Below, one piece after another: positions 7,009 through 14,898 of a stretch of DNA of 32,291 bases. The stretch is from assembly GCA_017433615.1 (NCBI GenBank), contig JAFRGW010000063.1:1-32291 (forward strand), in the 5' to 3' direction. The DNA comes from Eubacterium sp. (lineage in GTDB: Bacteria; Bacillota; Clostridia; Lachnospirales; Lachnospiraceae). The notes beneath the pieces were generated by a model, which saw only the letters and a list, made by a program, of their open reading frames with translations, was not told the DNA's origin and searched no databases. The number at the start of each line of letters is the position of its first letter. Within the stretch, counting starts at the first letter, position 1. The translations under genes and the position numbers were made by a program.

Positions 7009-8232
7009 ATGGAACCGATTATTACCAGCTTACTTGAAACAGACGCCTATAAGTTTTCAATGGGGCAGGCGATCTACCATCAGTTCAGCGGATTTAAGAC
7101 AACCTGGACATTTAAGTGCCGGAACGTGGATGTGCATTTTACACCGGAGATGGTGGAGGAGATCAAGCGTCAGATCGGCATGTACTGCCAGCTTCGTTTC
7201 ACAGAGGATGAACTGGATTATCTGGACCACATTAAATGGATCAAAGGTTCTTACTGCGACTTCCTGCGGCTCTGGTCGCCCCGCTATGAAGACTTCACAA
7301 TCGGAACGGACGCGCCCTGCGGCCTTACGATCGAGACACGCGGAACCTGGCTGAACACCTCCATGTACGAAATTCCTGTGCTGGCGATTGTCAATGAGGT
7401 ATATTTCCGCATGGCCTACGACTATGATCAGCTGATGGAGAGCTTTAAGGAGCGTCTGGCGGAAAAGATCCGGAAACTTGAGAGCGGTGAATATAACATC
7501 GGCTCTTTCTCAGAGTTCGGTTTAAGACGCAGACTGTCCGCAGAAGCGCAGGCACTGGCAGTTCAAGAAATGAATGCGCATCAGTATCCGGATTCCCGTT
7601 TTGCCGGAACTTCCAATGTCTATCTGGCGAAAAAATTCGGCATTACGCCGGTCGGCACGATGGCGCATGAGTGGATCATGTGCGTCGGACAGGGAAATCA
7701 CAAGCACAACCCGGCTTATTCCAACTGGTATGCGCTGGATGCATGGGTCAAAGAATACGGTGTCCTGAACGGAACCGCGCTGACAGACGCCATCACAACC
7801 GACTGCTTCCTGCAGGATTTCCAGCTGACATTTGCGACACTTTTCAGTGGTGTCAGACACGACAGCGGCGATCCCTATGAGTGGGGCGACAAGATGATTG
7901 AACATTATAAATCACTGGATATCGATCCGCTGACCAAGACGCTGCTGTTCAGTGACAGTCTGAATTTCAAGAAGGCAGACAAGATTAAGCGCTATTTCCA
8001 GGGCAGAGCGAGGATCGCATTTGGAATCGGTACGTATATCGCCAACGATACAGACGTCCCGGCACTGAACATCGTTATGAAGACGACGTTCTGCAATGGT
8101 ATGGATGTGGCAAAGATTTCCGACACCCTTGGAAAAGGCATGTGCAAAAATATGGCTTACGTGCATTATCTGCAGAGATGTATTGACTGGAGAATGAATA
8201 ACCTCACGGGTGATAATTCACTCAGAGTCTGA
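7009..8232 (+). CDS. pncB: Nicotinate phosphoribosyltransferase
   Basis: A 407-residue enzyme that joins nicotinate and PRPP, with ATP, to make nicotinate mononucleotide in the Preiss-Handler NAD salvage pathway. It opens with SLLETDAYKFSMGQAI, the family's diagnostic start. SFSEFGLRRR and AGTSNVYLAKKFG are conserved substrate-binding segments, followed by GTMAHEW. SGVRHDSGDP and the glycine-rich FGIGTYIAND match the PRPP/phosphate-binding region. The length fits the bacterial PncB type. The ribosome binding site is weak (AGAGAG), and a terminator follows at 8286. No other NAD genes are near. Confidence 0.93.
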   Translation: MEPIITSLLETDAYKFSMGQAIYHQFSGFKTTWTFKCRNVDVHFTPEMVEEIKRQIGMYCQLRFTEDELDYLDHIKWIKGSYCDFLRLWSPRYEDFTIGTDAPCGLTIETRGTWLNTSMYEIPVLAIVNEVYFRMAYDYDQLMESFKERLAEKIRKLESGEYNIGSFSEFGLRRRLSAEAQALAVQEMNAHQYPDSRFAGTSNVYLAKKFGITPVGTMAHEWIMCVGQGNHKHNPAYSNWYALDAWVKEYGVLNGTALTDAITTDCFLQDFQLTFATLFSGVRHDSGDPYEWGDKMIEHYKSLDIDPLTKTLLFSDSLNFKKADKIKRYFQGRARIAFGIGTYIANDTDVPALNIVMKTTFCNGMDVAKISDTLGKGMCKNMAYVHYLQRCIDWRMNNLTGDNSLRV

Positions 8233-8285
8233 GTTTAACGCTCCGCGAGGGCAAAACTTGAGATTAACAGAACGATGAATACAAG

Positions 8286-8327
8286 AATCCCGCCGGCGTT
8301 AGAAAACCGGCGGGATTTTGTTTTTTA
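8286..8327 (+). terminator. Rho-independent terminator after the nicotinate phosphoribosyltransferase gene
   Basis: AATCCCGCCGG (8286-8296) pairs with CCGGCGGGATT (8307-8317), followed by a T-rich run to 8327. It lies 53 bases past the stop and also separates this gene from the convergent MFS gene. Confidence 0.88.
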
Positions 8328-8397
8328 TCAGAGGGTATCTGTGTCCCTTCACCATCCGGCACGCCCGGACAATGACCGGCGGAGCCTTTCTGGCTTC

Positions 8398-9612
8398 TTA
8401 CTGGCGGGTACCTTCTGTCCCTTTGTTGAGCACTGCGAAGATCAGAAGCACAACGGCCGGCGCAAGCAGCACGCGCATGCTGACGCGGATGCCGGTGGAC
8501 TCTGCGATGGTGCCGATGATGGACGGCGTGATGATCGACCCGAAGCCGGAAAGCGTCACGAAGATGCCCATGGCCAACGGATAGCGGCCGAAGACATCCC
8601 CGGCATTTGCAACGGTCGTCCCGTACATGCCGGACAGAGACAGCCCGAGCCCGATGGTTCCGATCAGCATCAGCGGCAGCCGGTTTGCGAGCAGGACGAC
8701 ACCCAGAAATACAAGAATGCCGGTGGTCAGTGCGCGGATAATTGTCACGGATGACGTCCGTCCGCCGATCGCACTGCAGCCAAAACGGCCGATCAGGATC
8801 GTGATCCACAGCAGCGATGTCAGCAGCTGTGCAGAACTCGATGCGAGCACGCCGCTCTCTTCATAGTATGTGACCATCCAGCCCATGACGGATGCCTCGA
8901 TACACTGGTACAGGAACATAATTGCGATGGAGTACCAGTAGGGCTTTTCCTTCATGAATCCAAATGAATTCCCGCCCTTCTCCGAGCGGCTGTAGGTGAC
9001 GCTGTCCATTTTCATGAATGCAGATGTAATGACGGAAATCACACCCAGGCCGATGATCAGGTAAACCGTGAGCCGCCATCCGGACGGATTGTTCCGGGTA
9101 CAGACCAGCGTAATCAGCGGTGCAGAGACAGCGCCGATTGCGAAGAAGCCGTGCAGTGCATTCAGCGGCGCGGAAGAGCCGCCGGAGAGTGTGCTGACAG
9201 CCTGGTTATTGTAATTGCTGATCGAGCCGCGGCCGAGACCGGTGAGCAGCAACGCAAAGATCAGCAGCAGTGGATTGCCGGTGACCAGCGTAATCGCGAA
9301 TCCGATAAACGGCAGCAGGTTCAGGATCATCAGCGAATTCTTGATGCCGATCAAAAGCGGGATCAGACCGGCAAACAGCCCGGCAACAATATTGCCGGTA
9401 GAATGTGCGGAAATCAGATATCCGCCGATCTGATAACTCAGTCCGTACTCCTCTTTGATCATCGGAAGAATCGATCCGATCAGGATGACAAAGATTCCCT
9501 GAATCAGATACAGGAAAAACAGATTGCCGATCATGAACCGGTCATTGCGGCTGAGCGACGCAAAGAAAGATTGTTTCGGCTTTGTGCCGGATGTTTGATT
9601 TGTGCCTGGCAT
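8398..9612 (-). CDS. MFS transporter
   Basis: About 404 residues with roughly twelve hydrophobic membrane segments. After a short polar N-terminus come GNLFFLYLIQGIFVILIGSI and the loop GLSYQIGGYLISAHSTGNIV, then the motif-A-like region after TM2 and a central polar loop (SYSRSEKGGNS-like) dividing two six-helix halves. Large-residue patterns fit the major facilitator superfamily, perhaps the fucose/FHS or sugar-proton symport-like group, but no substrate can be assigned. ATG 9612 (MPGTNQ) is preferred over the in-frame ATG at 9645, because GGAGG lies 12-13 bases upstream of it and nothing supports the longer form. It is monocistronic, with repeated motifs upstream at 9663-9702. Confidence 0.82.
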   Translation of the reverse strand: MPGTNQTSGTKPKQSFFASLSRNDRFMIGNLFFLYLIQGIFVILIGSILPMIKEEYGLSYQIGGYLISAHSTGNIVAGLFAGLIPLLIGIKNSLMILNLLPFIGFAITLVTGNPLLLIFALLLTGLGRGSISNYNNQAVSTLSGGSSAPLNALHGFFAIGAVSAPLITLVCTRNNPSGWRLTVYLIIGLGVISVITSAFMKMDSVTYSRSEKGGNSFGFMKEKPYWYSIAIMFLYQCIEASVMGWMVTYYEESGVLASSSAQLLTSLLWITILIGRFGCSAIGGRTSSVTIIRALTTGILVFLGVVLLANRLPLMLIGTIGLGLSLSGMYGTTVANAGDVFGRYPLAMGIFVTLSGFGSIITPSIIGTIAESTGIRVSMRVLLAPAVVLLIFAVLNKGTEGTRQ

Positions 9613-9662
9613 AACGGTAAAAATTCCTCCGTCAGATGACTGCAAGTGTGGGCAGTGCCGTA

Positions 9663-9702
9663 ATTGTAACCAACCTGTTTATTGTAAATCCGGGGATTGT
9701 AA
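9663..9702. promoter_or_regulatory. Three ATTGTAA direct repeats upstream of the MFS gene
   Basis: ATTGTAA occurs at 9663, 9681 and 9696 (TTACAAT on the coding strand of the MFS gene), 18 and 15 bases apart. A minus-strand TTGACA lies further upstream at 9757-9752. Repeats of this kind could be binding sites of a regulator. This is inference from spacing only. Confidence 0.3.
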
Positions 9703-9819
9703 AAAAACAATATGGTTCTTGCCAGATATTCATCCGCAATGCGCAAATAATTGTCAAAATCGGGTGACACTGACGGCTCCTTCTCTGGTCAAAACCCGGA
9801 AAACATCCCCAAACAAAAC

Positions 9820-9871
9820 ATGGCGCCATCCGACTATCCTGAAGCCGGAGATGGCGCCATTTTCATATTTT
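9820..9871 (+). terminator. Palindrome with T-rich tail (terminator-like) in a 430-base gap
   Basis: ATGGCGCCATC (9820-9830) pairs perfectly with GATGGCGCCAT (9850-9860) and is followed by TTTTCATATTTT. No plus-strand gene ends just upstream, so it may block read-through or be a remnant. The rest of 9613-10075 holds a promoter and leader (see next entries) and no other gene that I can support. Confidence 0.5.
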
Positions 9872-9888
9872 GCGGCGTTCATTTTATT

Positions 9889-9918
9889 TTGCAAAATCCC
9901 GGGATCCGCTATTATAAG
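9889..9918 (+). promoter_or_regulatory. Promoter of the 36-residue microprotein gene
   Basis: TTGCAA (9889-9894), an 18-base spacer and TATAAG (9913-9918). The spacer contains the 10-base palindrome ATCCCGGGAT (9896-9905), which could be an operator. The leader that would follow, to 10075, is A- and C-rich and almost free of T. Confidence 0.45.
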
Positions 9919-10075
9919 ATCAACAAAACAAACAACGGCACGGCAAACAAAACAGACAGAAAGCCGGCGCCATAAAGGAAACCAGACAGTAACCAAAACC
10001 AAAAAACAAAACGCCTTAAGGCAAAAAACACAATTCGGAGCAGCCCCGCGACAGCGCTGCAGAAAGGAGTTCACA

Positions 10076-10186
10076 ATGACAACACTCTTCATCACACTCG
10101 CAATCTTCGCATCCGCAATGGTAATCGCTGATCATGTCTATGAGCTCACAAAGCCGCAGATGGAAGAGCTTCCGGACATGCGCTGA
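10076..10186 (+). CDS. Membrane microprotein, 36 residues
   Basis: The peptide MTTLFITLAIFASAMVIADH starts with a hydrophobic helix (about residues 3-18) and ends with a charged tail, VYELTKPQMEELPDMR. It is thus a likely single-pass membrane peptide with its acidic end on one side. AAAGGAG lies six to seven bases upstream of the ATG, and a promoter-like pair lies about 160 bases upstream. A terminator follows at 10305. I do not recognise the family. Coding is likely because of the strong ribosome binding site and clean hydrophobic/charged division, but the length leaves doubt. Confidence 0.55.
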   Translation: MTTLFITLAIFASAMVIADHVYELTKPQMEELPDMR

Positions 10187-10304
10187 GATATAGATATACT
10201 GCCAGCCAGACCCACCTGAAAACATATAACACCTTTATCCACTACTTTACTACCTTCTCAAATCTGCTTAATCCCCCCTTGGCAGATGCAAGGACACCAA
10301 TAGA

Positions 10305-10341
10305 AATCCGCCGGAGTTAAGAAGCACCCGGCGGGTTTTTG
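10305..10341 (+). terminator. Rho-independent terminator after the microprotein gene
   Basis: CCGCCGG (10308-10314) pairs with CCGGCGG (10328-10334), followed by GTTTTT. It lies 120 bases past the microprotein stop and immediately before the AraC promoter. Confidence 0.75.
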
Positions 10342-10343
10342 CG

Positions 10344-10416
10344 TTGTCAGGTGCATTATTGAGCGATATAATGTGAACAAGTATTTTGTCTGCTCCTGTG
10401 GCTGGCGAGGCAGACA
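10344..10416 (+). promoter_or_regulatory. Promoter and leader hairpin of the AraC-type regulator gene
   Basis: TTGTCA (10344-10349), 17 bases, TATAAT (10367-10372): a near-consensus vegetative promoter. The leader holds a hairpin TGTCTGC (10387-10393) / GCAGACA (10410-10416). Confidence 0.7.
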
Positions 10417-10446
10417 TTCTGAAATAATACATGACGGAGGATCCGA

Positions 10447-11331
10447 ATGTTTTCAATCATCACAAATGACAACCAGCTTGAGAATGTTTCCGGCATGAAT
10501 TCGGAATATCCGATTGTTGTGCGCCACATCAACATGGCGATGCTGGATGTTCCGTGGCACTGGCATGAGGAAGTGGAATTCAAATATGTTGAAAGTGGAT
10601 TGCTCCGGATGCGGACGGAAAAAGACGAGTTTGTTCTGCGTGCCGGAGAAGCTTGCTTTACCAATACAAATATCATGGAGATGTCCGAGGCAGTGGACCG
10701 GACACAGGATACCAATGTTATTACGTTTGTTTTTCACCCGGCATTGATCAGCGGTCATTTCCAGAGTATTTACGAGAAGAAATATGTTCGTCCGGTTCTG
10801 ACAAACCGGCAGATCAAGGTGATCAAAATCACGTCAGAGACGGAATCCGGTGCTGCGATCTGCAAAGGACTACTGAAAGTCAGCAGACTGTACGATCAGG
10901 GAAACACGGAATTTCAGATCCGGAATCTGCTGTCGGAGATCTGGCTGCACCTGATCAAAGAGATTGAGACACAGCTGAACAGTCGCCCGGCGGAATCCCT
11001 GCGGAGCAAAGACCGCATCCGCTACATGCTCCAGTATATCTACACGCATTATGCGGAGAAGATCACCCTCGAGGACATTGCCGCCAGTGCAAATATCAGC
11101 GAGCGCGAGGCCCTGCGGACGTTCAAGAAGGCACTGGACAAGGCGCCGTTCGACTACCTGAATGAATACCGGCTCGACAAGGCGCGCGAGCTGCTGGAGA
11201 CAACAGATCTCACCGTTACAGAGATTGCGGTAAGCACCGGTTTTTCGGACAGCGCCTATTTCGGCAAGGTGTTCCGGAAATATTTCGAGAGTACACCGGG
11301 GAATTACAGGAAGAAGATCAAGAAGGACTGA
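10447..11331 (+). CDS. AraC family transcriptional regulator with cupin sensor domain
   Basis: A 294-residue protein. Residues about 20-110 form a cupin-like sensor domain with PWHWHEEVEFKYVESGLL and LRAGEACFTNTN, the typical sugar- or small-ligand-binding arm of these regulators. The C-terminal 100 residues hold two helix-turn-helix motifs: ITLEDIAASANISEREALRT and LTVTEIAVSTGFSDSAYFGK, followed by the family signature FRKYFESTPGNYRK. GGAGG lies six bases before ATG 10447. It has its own strong promoter. Its target is unclear; neighbours are a repeat element and a secreted MBL protein. Confidence 0.9.
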   Translation: MFSIITNDNQLENVSGMNSEYPIVVRHINMAMLDVPWHWHEEVEFKYVESGLLRMRTEKDEFVLRAGEACFTNTNIMEMSEAVDRTQDTNVITFVFHPALISGHFQSIYEKKYVRPVLTNRQIKVIKITSETESGAAICKGLLKVSRLYDQGNTEFQIRNLLSEIWLHLIKEIETQLNSRPAESLRSKDRIRYMLQYIYTHYAEKITLEDIAASANISEREALRTFKKALDKAPFDYLNEYRLDKARELLETTDLTVTEIAVSTGFSDSAYFGKVFRKYFESTPGNYRKKIKKD

Positions 11332-11340
11332 AAGGAGGCA

Positions 11341-11489
11341 GGGGACGGTTCTCTGTCTCCTTTTGACCTCCAGGCCAGGATGCATTTTCCACGCAGCTCA
11401 GGTGGGATTCGCTGCTTTGGAAATTGCATCCTGACCTGGGAGGCGGGTGTGCAAAATATTTGCGAAGAAGGAGACAGAGCACCGTCCCT
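11341..11489. repeat. Large palindromic repeat (GGGACGG family), full-length copy
   Basis: The outer arms are GGGACGGTTCTCTGTCTCC (from 11342) and its near-perfect complement ending in ACCGTCCC at 11488, with one mismatch in 21. An inner pair CAGGCCAGGATGCA / TGCATCCTGACCTG follows, and the centre is GCAGCTCAGGTGGGATTCGC. The same centre occurs in the copies at 16273 and 24138. The right arm ends just before the ribosome binding site of the gene at 11526. Confidence 0.85.
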
Positions 11490-11525
11490 TGTCTCCAGTT
11501 GCGTATAGGAGGGCAGGTGGCCGAT

Positions 11526-12545
11526 ATGAAAACAGTCAGATATCAACCGATCGTTCGCGCAATACTGCTGCTCTTAACGGGGCTCCTTCTGATCAGTCCT
11601 GTGAGTCCTGCGGCTGCGGATGAAGTCTGTGCAGCTGCTCCGCTTATGACGATCACAGCACTGGACTATGGATCCGCCCGGGTGGAAGGCGGAGATGCGG
11701 TGCTGCTTTCTTCCGGCGGCAGCTATCTGCTGATGGACACAGAGAACAACGACGACACGCATAAAGTAATCCGTTATCTGAAATCCCACAAGATCCGAAA
11801 ACTCAGCCTCTACCTGTCGCACTGGCACGAGGATCATTTCTTCTATCTGTGGGAAATCATGGACGACCCGTATTTTACGGTCGAAAAGCTGTATCTGCCC
11901 AAGACGAAATGGGTGAAACAATGCGCAAAAACGAAATACAGAAACCGTGACTGGTATTCCAATGCCGTGCGCTGCTGGAAAGGGATTCCCGCCGCGGGAC
12001 TTTACGGCGCAAAATCCGTGATCAGAAAGGCGAAGAAGGAGAAGATCCCGGTCAAATATCTGAAAAAAGGTTCCACCTTCCAGATTGGAAATGCACACGC
12101 GGAAGTCCTCTGGTGCGGCTGCAGCTGTAAACTTTCCCGCCGTGGATTCTTCGAATACATGAATGACCGCTCTCTGGTCACAAAATTTACAGCAGGTGAC
12201 ATGGCATATCTTACAGCGGGTGACATTAATGACGAAGTATTTACCCTGATGAAGAAGCGCGGCCTGGACCTGCAGGCGGATGTTTACAAGCTGTCCCATC
12301 ACGGCGAGGGAGACACAGCTGCAACCATCCGTATGATCCGGCCGGCATATGCATTTTACTGCAACAGCACGGAGAAAAAAGGGAAAATCAGATGGACCGG
12401 CCGCCGCAGAAAAATCGCAAAAATGACGCATCTCTACAGTGTGCGTTACAACGGAAATATAACATTCCGCCTGTATGGGAAAACGGCAAAAACGCCGGTC
12501 AAAGTGACAACACAGCGTAACAGGAAAGCATCTGTTGTGGTATGA
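11526..12545 (+). CDS. Secreted ComEC-like metallo-beta-lactamase-fold protein
   Basis: About 339 residues. A signal peptide is clear: a basic start MKTVRYQPIVR, a hydrophobic stretch AILLLLTGLLLIS and a probable cut after SPAAA near residue 31. The MBL motif HWHEDH gives His99, His101, Asp103 and His104. LTAGDIN and LSHHGEGDT match the later ligand positions of the ComEC/Rec2-type branch, whose members include secreted nucleases and phosphodiesterases. The C-terminal 70 residues are very basic, which would suit a nucleic acid or cell wall ligand; this is inference. An open frame runs back through the repeat to 11424, but ATG 11526 with AGGTGG five bases upstream and the signal peptide decide the start. 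Confidence 0.8.
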   Translation: MKTVRYQPIVRAILLLLTGLLLISPVSPAAADEVCAAAPLMTITALDYGSARVEGGDAVLLSSGGSYLLMDTENNDDTHKVIRYLKSHKIRKLSLYLSHWHEDHFFYLWEIMDDPYFTVEKLYLPKTKWVKQCAKTKYRNRDWYSNAVRCWKGIPAAGLYGAKSVIRKAKKEKIPVKYLKKGSTFQIGNAHAEVLWCGCSCKLSRRGFFEYMNDRSLVTKFTAGDMAYLTAGDINDEVFTLMKKRGLDLQADVYKLSHHGEGDTAATIRMIRPAYAFYCNSTEKKGKIRWTGRRRKIAKMTHLYSVRYNGNITFRLYGKTAKTPVKVTTQRNRKASVVV

Positions 12546-12571
12546 TAAACATATCAGACAGATGCTTTTCT
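12524..12571 (+). terminator. Terminator overlapping the 3' coding end of the secreted MBL gene
   Basis: AAAGCATCTGT (12525-12535) pairs perfectly with ACAGATGCTTT (12558-12568), and the T run TTTTCTT follows. The left arm encodes part of the C-terminus and the stop at 12543-12545 lies in the loop region. Confidence 0.75.
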
Positions 12572-12596
12572 TAATGATGGAAAGGGTGCGAATGAT

Positions 12597-13037
12597 ATGG
12601 AACAGAGAGAAACGATTAATGAGATAACCGGGAACAACGAGATGACACAGGAACTGCTGCAAATCGAGAAGAAACAGTTCAGCATGCTCCGGATTATGAT
12701 GATTGCCAACGTCGTTCTGGCCGCCGGCCTCGTACTGGCGCTGCTGCTGGTAGTCCCGCGGCTGCTTACGGTCGCCAGCGAGGCAGAGACTGCCCTGAAA
12801 GAAGTCAATACACTGGCAGGAAACGCAGAGAAGACACTCGAGGGTATCGACGAAGTCGTCGAAAACGCGAATACAACCGTCGGCAGCGCAGGAAAAGTTC
12901 TGGAAGAAAATGCAGAAAAGATGGAAGAGGCACTGGAACACATCAATGGAATCGATTTCGAAAAACTGAATGACGCAATCCGGGACCTCGCCCAGGCAGT
13001 AGAACCCCTCGCAAATCTGGGCAGAGTGTTCTCGTAG
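12597..13037 (+). CDS. Membrane-anchored coiled-coil protein of unknown function
   Basis: A 146-residue protein. A polar N-terminus (about 1-28) precedes one membrane helix, MMIANVVLAAGLVLALLLVV. The rest is a long, charged helical region with heptad-like repeats (TALKEVNTLAGNAEKTLEGI, then VVENANTTVGSAGKVLEENA), as in DUF948-type or chemoreceptor-like stalk proteins. I cannot assign it to a family. The start has AAAGGG upstream. It lies between the secreted MBL gene and the Memo-AMMECR1 gene, only 30 bases before the latter, so co-transcription is likely. Confidence 0.7.
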   Translation: MEQRETINEITGNNEMTQELLQIEKKQFSMLRIMMIANVVLAAGLVLALLLVVPRLLTVASEAETALKEVNTLAGNAEKTLEGIDEVVENANTTVGSAGKVLEENAEKMEEALEHINGIDFEKLNDAIRDLAQAVEPLANLGRVFS

Positions 13038-13039
13038 AA

Positions 13040-13051
13040 GACAGGGGACGG
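13040..13051 (+). repeat. Fragment of the GGGACGG palindromic repeat
   Basis: GACAGGGGACGG lies between the coiled-coil gene and the Memo-AMMECR1 ribosome binding site and matches the left end of the repeat at 11336-11348 (GGCAGGGGACGG). It is only one arm. Confidence 0.45.
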
Positions 13052-13067
13052 TGAAAGGAGTAAAAAT

Positions 13068-14552
13068 ATGGGAATTGTCGCAGCATATATGGTGCCGCAT
13101 CCGCCGATGATTGTTCCGCAGATCGGGCGCGGCAGCGAGAAGCAGATCGAGGCAACCACGCGTGCATATGAAGCGGTGGCAGATGAGATCGCACAGATTC
13201 AGCCGGAGACGATTATTATTACCAGTCCGCATTCTATCATGTATTCTGATTATTTTCATATTTCGCCAGGGAAGAAGGCGGGCGGATCTTTTGTGCGGTT
13301 CGGTGTGCCAGAGGTCCGGTTTGATGAACAGTATGACGTGGAACTGCGGGCGGAAATCTGTGCGCGTGCAGATGCGAACAGCTTTCCAGCCGGAACGCTC
13401 GGCGAGCAGGATTCGCAGCTTGACCACGGGTGCATGGTGCCCTTGTATTTTATCCGGAAGGCATACCGGAAACTACAGGAGCAGTCCGCCCGATCGAATG
13501 AATCCCCCGATTTCCGCATCCTGCGCATCGCGCTCTCAGGCCTTCCGCTCACGGACCATTACCGTCTCGGACAGATGATCCGGCAGGCAGCGGAGGAATT
13601 GGGACGCCGCACCGTACTGGTGGCGAGCGGCGACCTTTCGCATAAGCTGCAGGACTACGGCCCCTATGGATACGCTCCGGAAGGTCCAAAGTACGATGAG
13701 CGGATCATGGATGTCTGCGCCAGAGCGGCTTTTGGCGAATTGTTTGATTTCAGCGAATCGTTCTGCGACAAAGCGGCAGAGTGCGGCCACCGCTCCTTTG
13801 TCATCATGGCCGGCGCACTTGACGGCATGGATGTAGAGGCGAAGCAGCTTTCACACGAGGATGTGACAGGAGTCGGATACGGCATCTGCACCTTCCATCC
13901 GCTCACAGATTCGGGCTGGGCGCCCCGGCCGGCAGAGCAGGAAGCGTCACAAAAAGCGTCAAAAGATGACCGCAAATTTCTTGACCGCTATCTGGAGAAG
14001 ACAGAAGCAGCCATCACGCGGCAGCGGTATGCCGAAGACCCATATGTCCGCCTTGCCCGGCAGTCGCTGGAATCCTATATTCTGAAACGTCAGAAAATCC
14101 GCGTTCCGGAAGAACTCCCGGAGGAAATGAAGACACGGCAGGCAGGTGTATTTGTCTCGATTCACAAGCATGACCGGCTCCGGGGATGTATCGGAACCAT
14201 TCTGCCGACGACCGGCAGTATCGCGGAGGAAATTATCCGCAACGCGATCAGCGCGTCGACGCAGGATCCGCGTTTTGAACCGATTACACCGGACGAACTG
14301 AAGTGGCTGGATGTCAGCGTCGATGTGCTCGGAGACCCGGAGCAGATCAACAGCATCGATGAGCTTGACGTCAGACGTTACGGCGTCATCGTGACAAGTG
14401 GTGCGCGCCGCGGCCTTCTGCTGCCCGATCTGGACGGCGTCGACACACCGGAACAGCAAGTCTCCATTGCCCGGCGCAAGGGCGGTATAGATGAGGATGA
14501 ACCCGTTGTGCTGGAACGGTTCGAGGTGATCCGGCATCAGGCAGGGAGTTGA
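13068..14552 (+). CDS. Memo-like/AMMECR1 fusion protein (AmmeMemoRadiSam system)
   Basis: A 494-residue two-domain protein. Residues 1-270 form a Memo/class III extradiol dioxygenase-like (LigB) domain with VPHPPMIVPQIG (His11), ITSPHS (His55), QLDHGCMVPLYF and VASGDLSHKL, the expected metal-site histidines. Residues about 305-490 are an AMMECR1 domain with the hallmark LRGCIGT near 368-374 and GLLLPDLDGVDTPEQQVSIA. Memo, AMMECR1 and a radical SAM enzyme occur together across bacteria and archaea as the AmmeMemoRadiSam system. I know of no settled role for it and infer a joint modification reaction. The radical SAM partner is 750 bases downstream, beyond an inserted toxin-antitoxin pair. AAAGGAG precedes the start. 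Confidence 0.9.
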   Translation: MGIVAAYMVPHPPMIVPQIGRGSEKQIEATTRAYEAVADEIAQIQPETIIITSPHSIMYSDYFHISPGKKAGGSFVRFGVPEVRFDEQYDVELRAEICARADANSFPAGTLGEQDSQLDHGCMVPLYFIRKAYRKLQEQSARSNESPDFRILRIALSGLPLTDHYRLGQMIRQAAEELGRRTVLVASGDLSHKLQDYGPYGYAPEGPKYDERIMDVCARAAFGELFDFSESFCDKAAECGHRSFVIMAGALDGMDVEAKQLSHEDVTGVGYGICTFHPLTDSGWAPRPAEQEASQKASKDDRKFLDRYLEKTEAAITRQRYAEDPYVRLARQSLESYILKRQKIRVPEELPEEMKTRQAGVFVSIHKHDRLRGCIGTILPTTGSIAEEIIRNAISASTQDPRFEPITPDELKWLDVSVDVLGDPEQINSIDELDVRRYGVIVTSGARRGLLLPDLDGVDTPEQQVSIARRKGGIDEDEPVVLERFEVIRHQAGS

Positions 14553-14588
14553 ACGCAGTTGATCAGTCCCCCGCCGCAGGTGCGGGAC

Positions 14589-14629
14589 TTGAAAAATTAG
14601 CTAAAATAAAATATAATTGAATTAGCTAA
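14589..14629 (+). promoter_or_regulatory. Toxin-antitoxin promoter with paired TTAGCTAA operators
   Basis: TTGAAA (14589-14594), 17 bases, TATAAT (14612-14617) is a near-consensus promoter. Two copies of the palindrome TTAGCTAA, at 14597-14604 and 14622-14629, flank the -10 box with centres 25 bases apart. This fits autorepression by the antitoxin, or by the toxin-antitoxin complex, as is usual for Phd/YefM-type modules. Confidence 0.8.
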
Positions 14630-14655
14630 AAACATCCCGCGTAAGGAGAAAGGTT

Positions 14656-14898
14656 ATGATTGAGGCAACTGCAACTGCAACAGAAATGCAGAATAATTTT
14701 GGCAGATTCCTGAATATTGTTATGAATGGCGGAGAAGTGATTGTTACCAAAAACGGTAAAGAAGTTGGCCGCTTTATCCCCAAAGATGCAGCTGTATCAT
14801 ATTTGACGGATTCGCTCGCCGGTATTTTGAAAGGCAGCTATGACTTAAAAGAAGAAAAGGAAAAGAGGCTGAAAGAAAAGTATGAGGTTGATGATTGA
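14656..14898 (+). CDS. Phd/YefM-type antitoxin
   Basis: An 80-residue protein. The N-terminal part, TEMQNNFGRFLNIVMNGGEV then VTKNGKEVGRFIP, is the Phd/YefM DNA-binding fold that binds its own operator. The C-terminal part is a charged helix (YDLKEEKEKRLKEKYEVDD) that would wrap around the toxin. It overlaps the toxin gene by 17 bases (ATG 14882), the normal arrangement for coupled translation. The gene is more AT-rich than the Memo-AMMECR1 gene before it, a sign of separate origin. Confidence 0.87.
   Translation: MIEATATATEMQNNFGRFLNIVMNGGEVIVTKNGKEVGRFIPKDAAVSYLTDSLAGILKGSYDLKEEKEKRLKEKYEVDD

Noticed and set aside
9646-10075. Long frames across the gap upstream of the microprotein
   Set aside because: They run through the hairpin and the T-poor leader with unlikely composition; only the short frame from 10076 has a good ribosome binding site.
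11424-11525. 34-residue N-terminal extension of the secreted MBL protein
   Set aside because: It is encoded by the palindromic repeat and would hide the signal peptide; ATG 11526 fits better.
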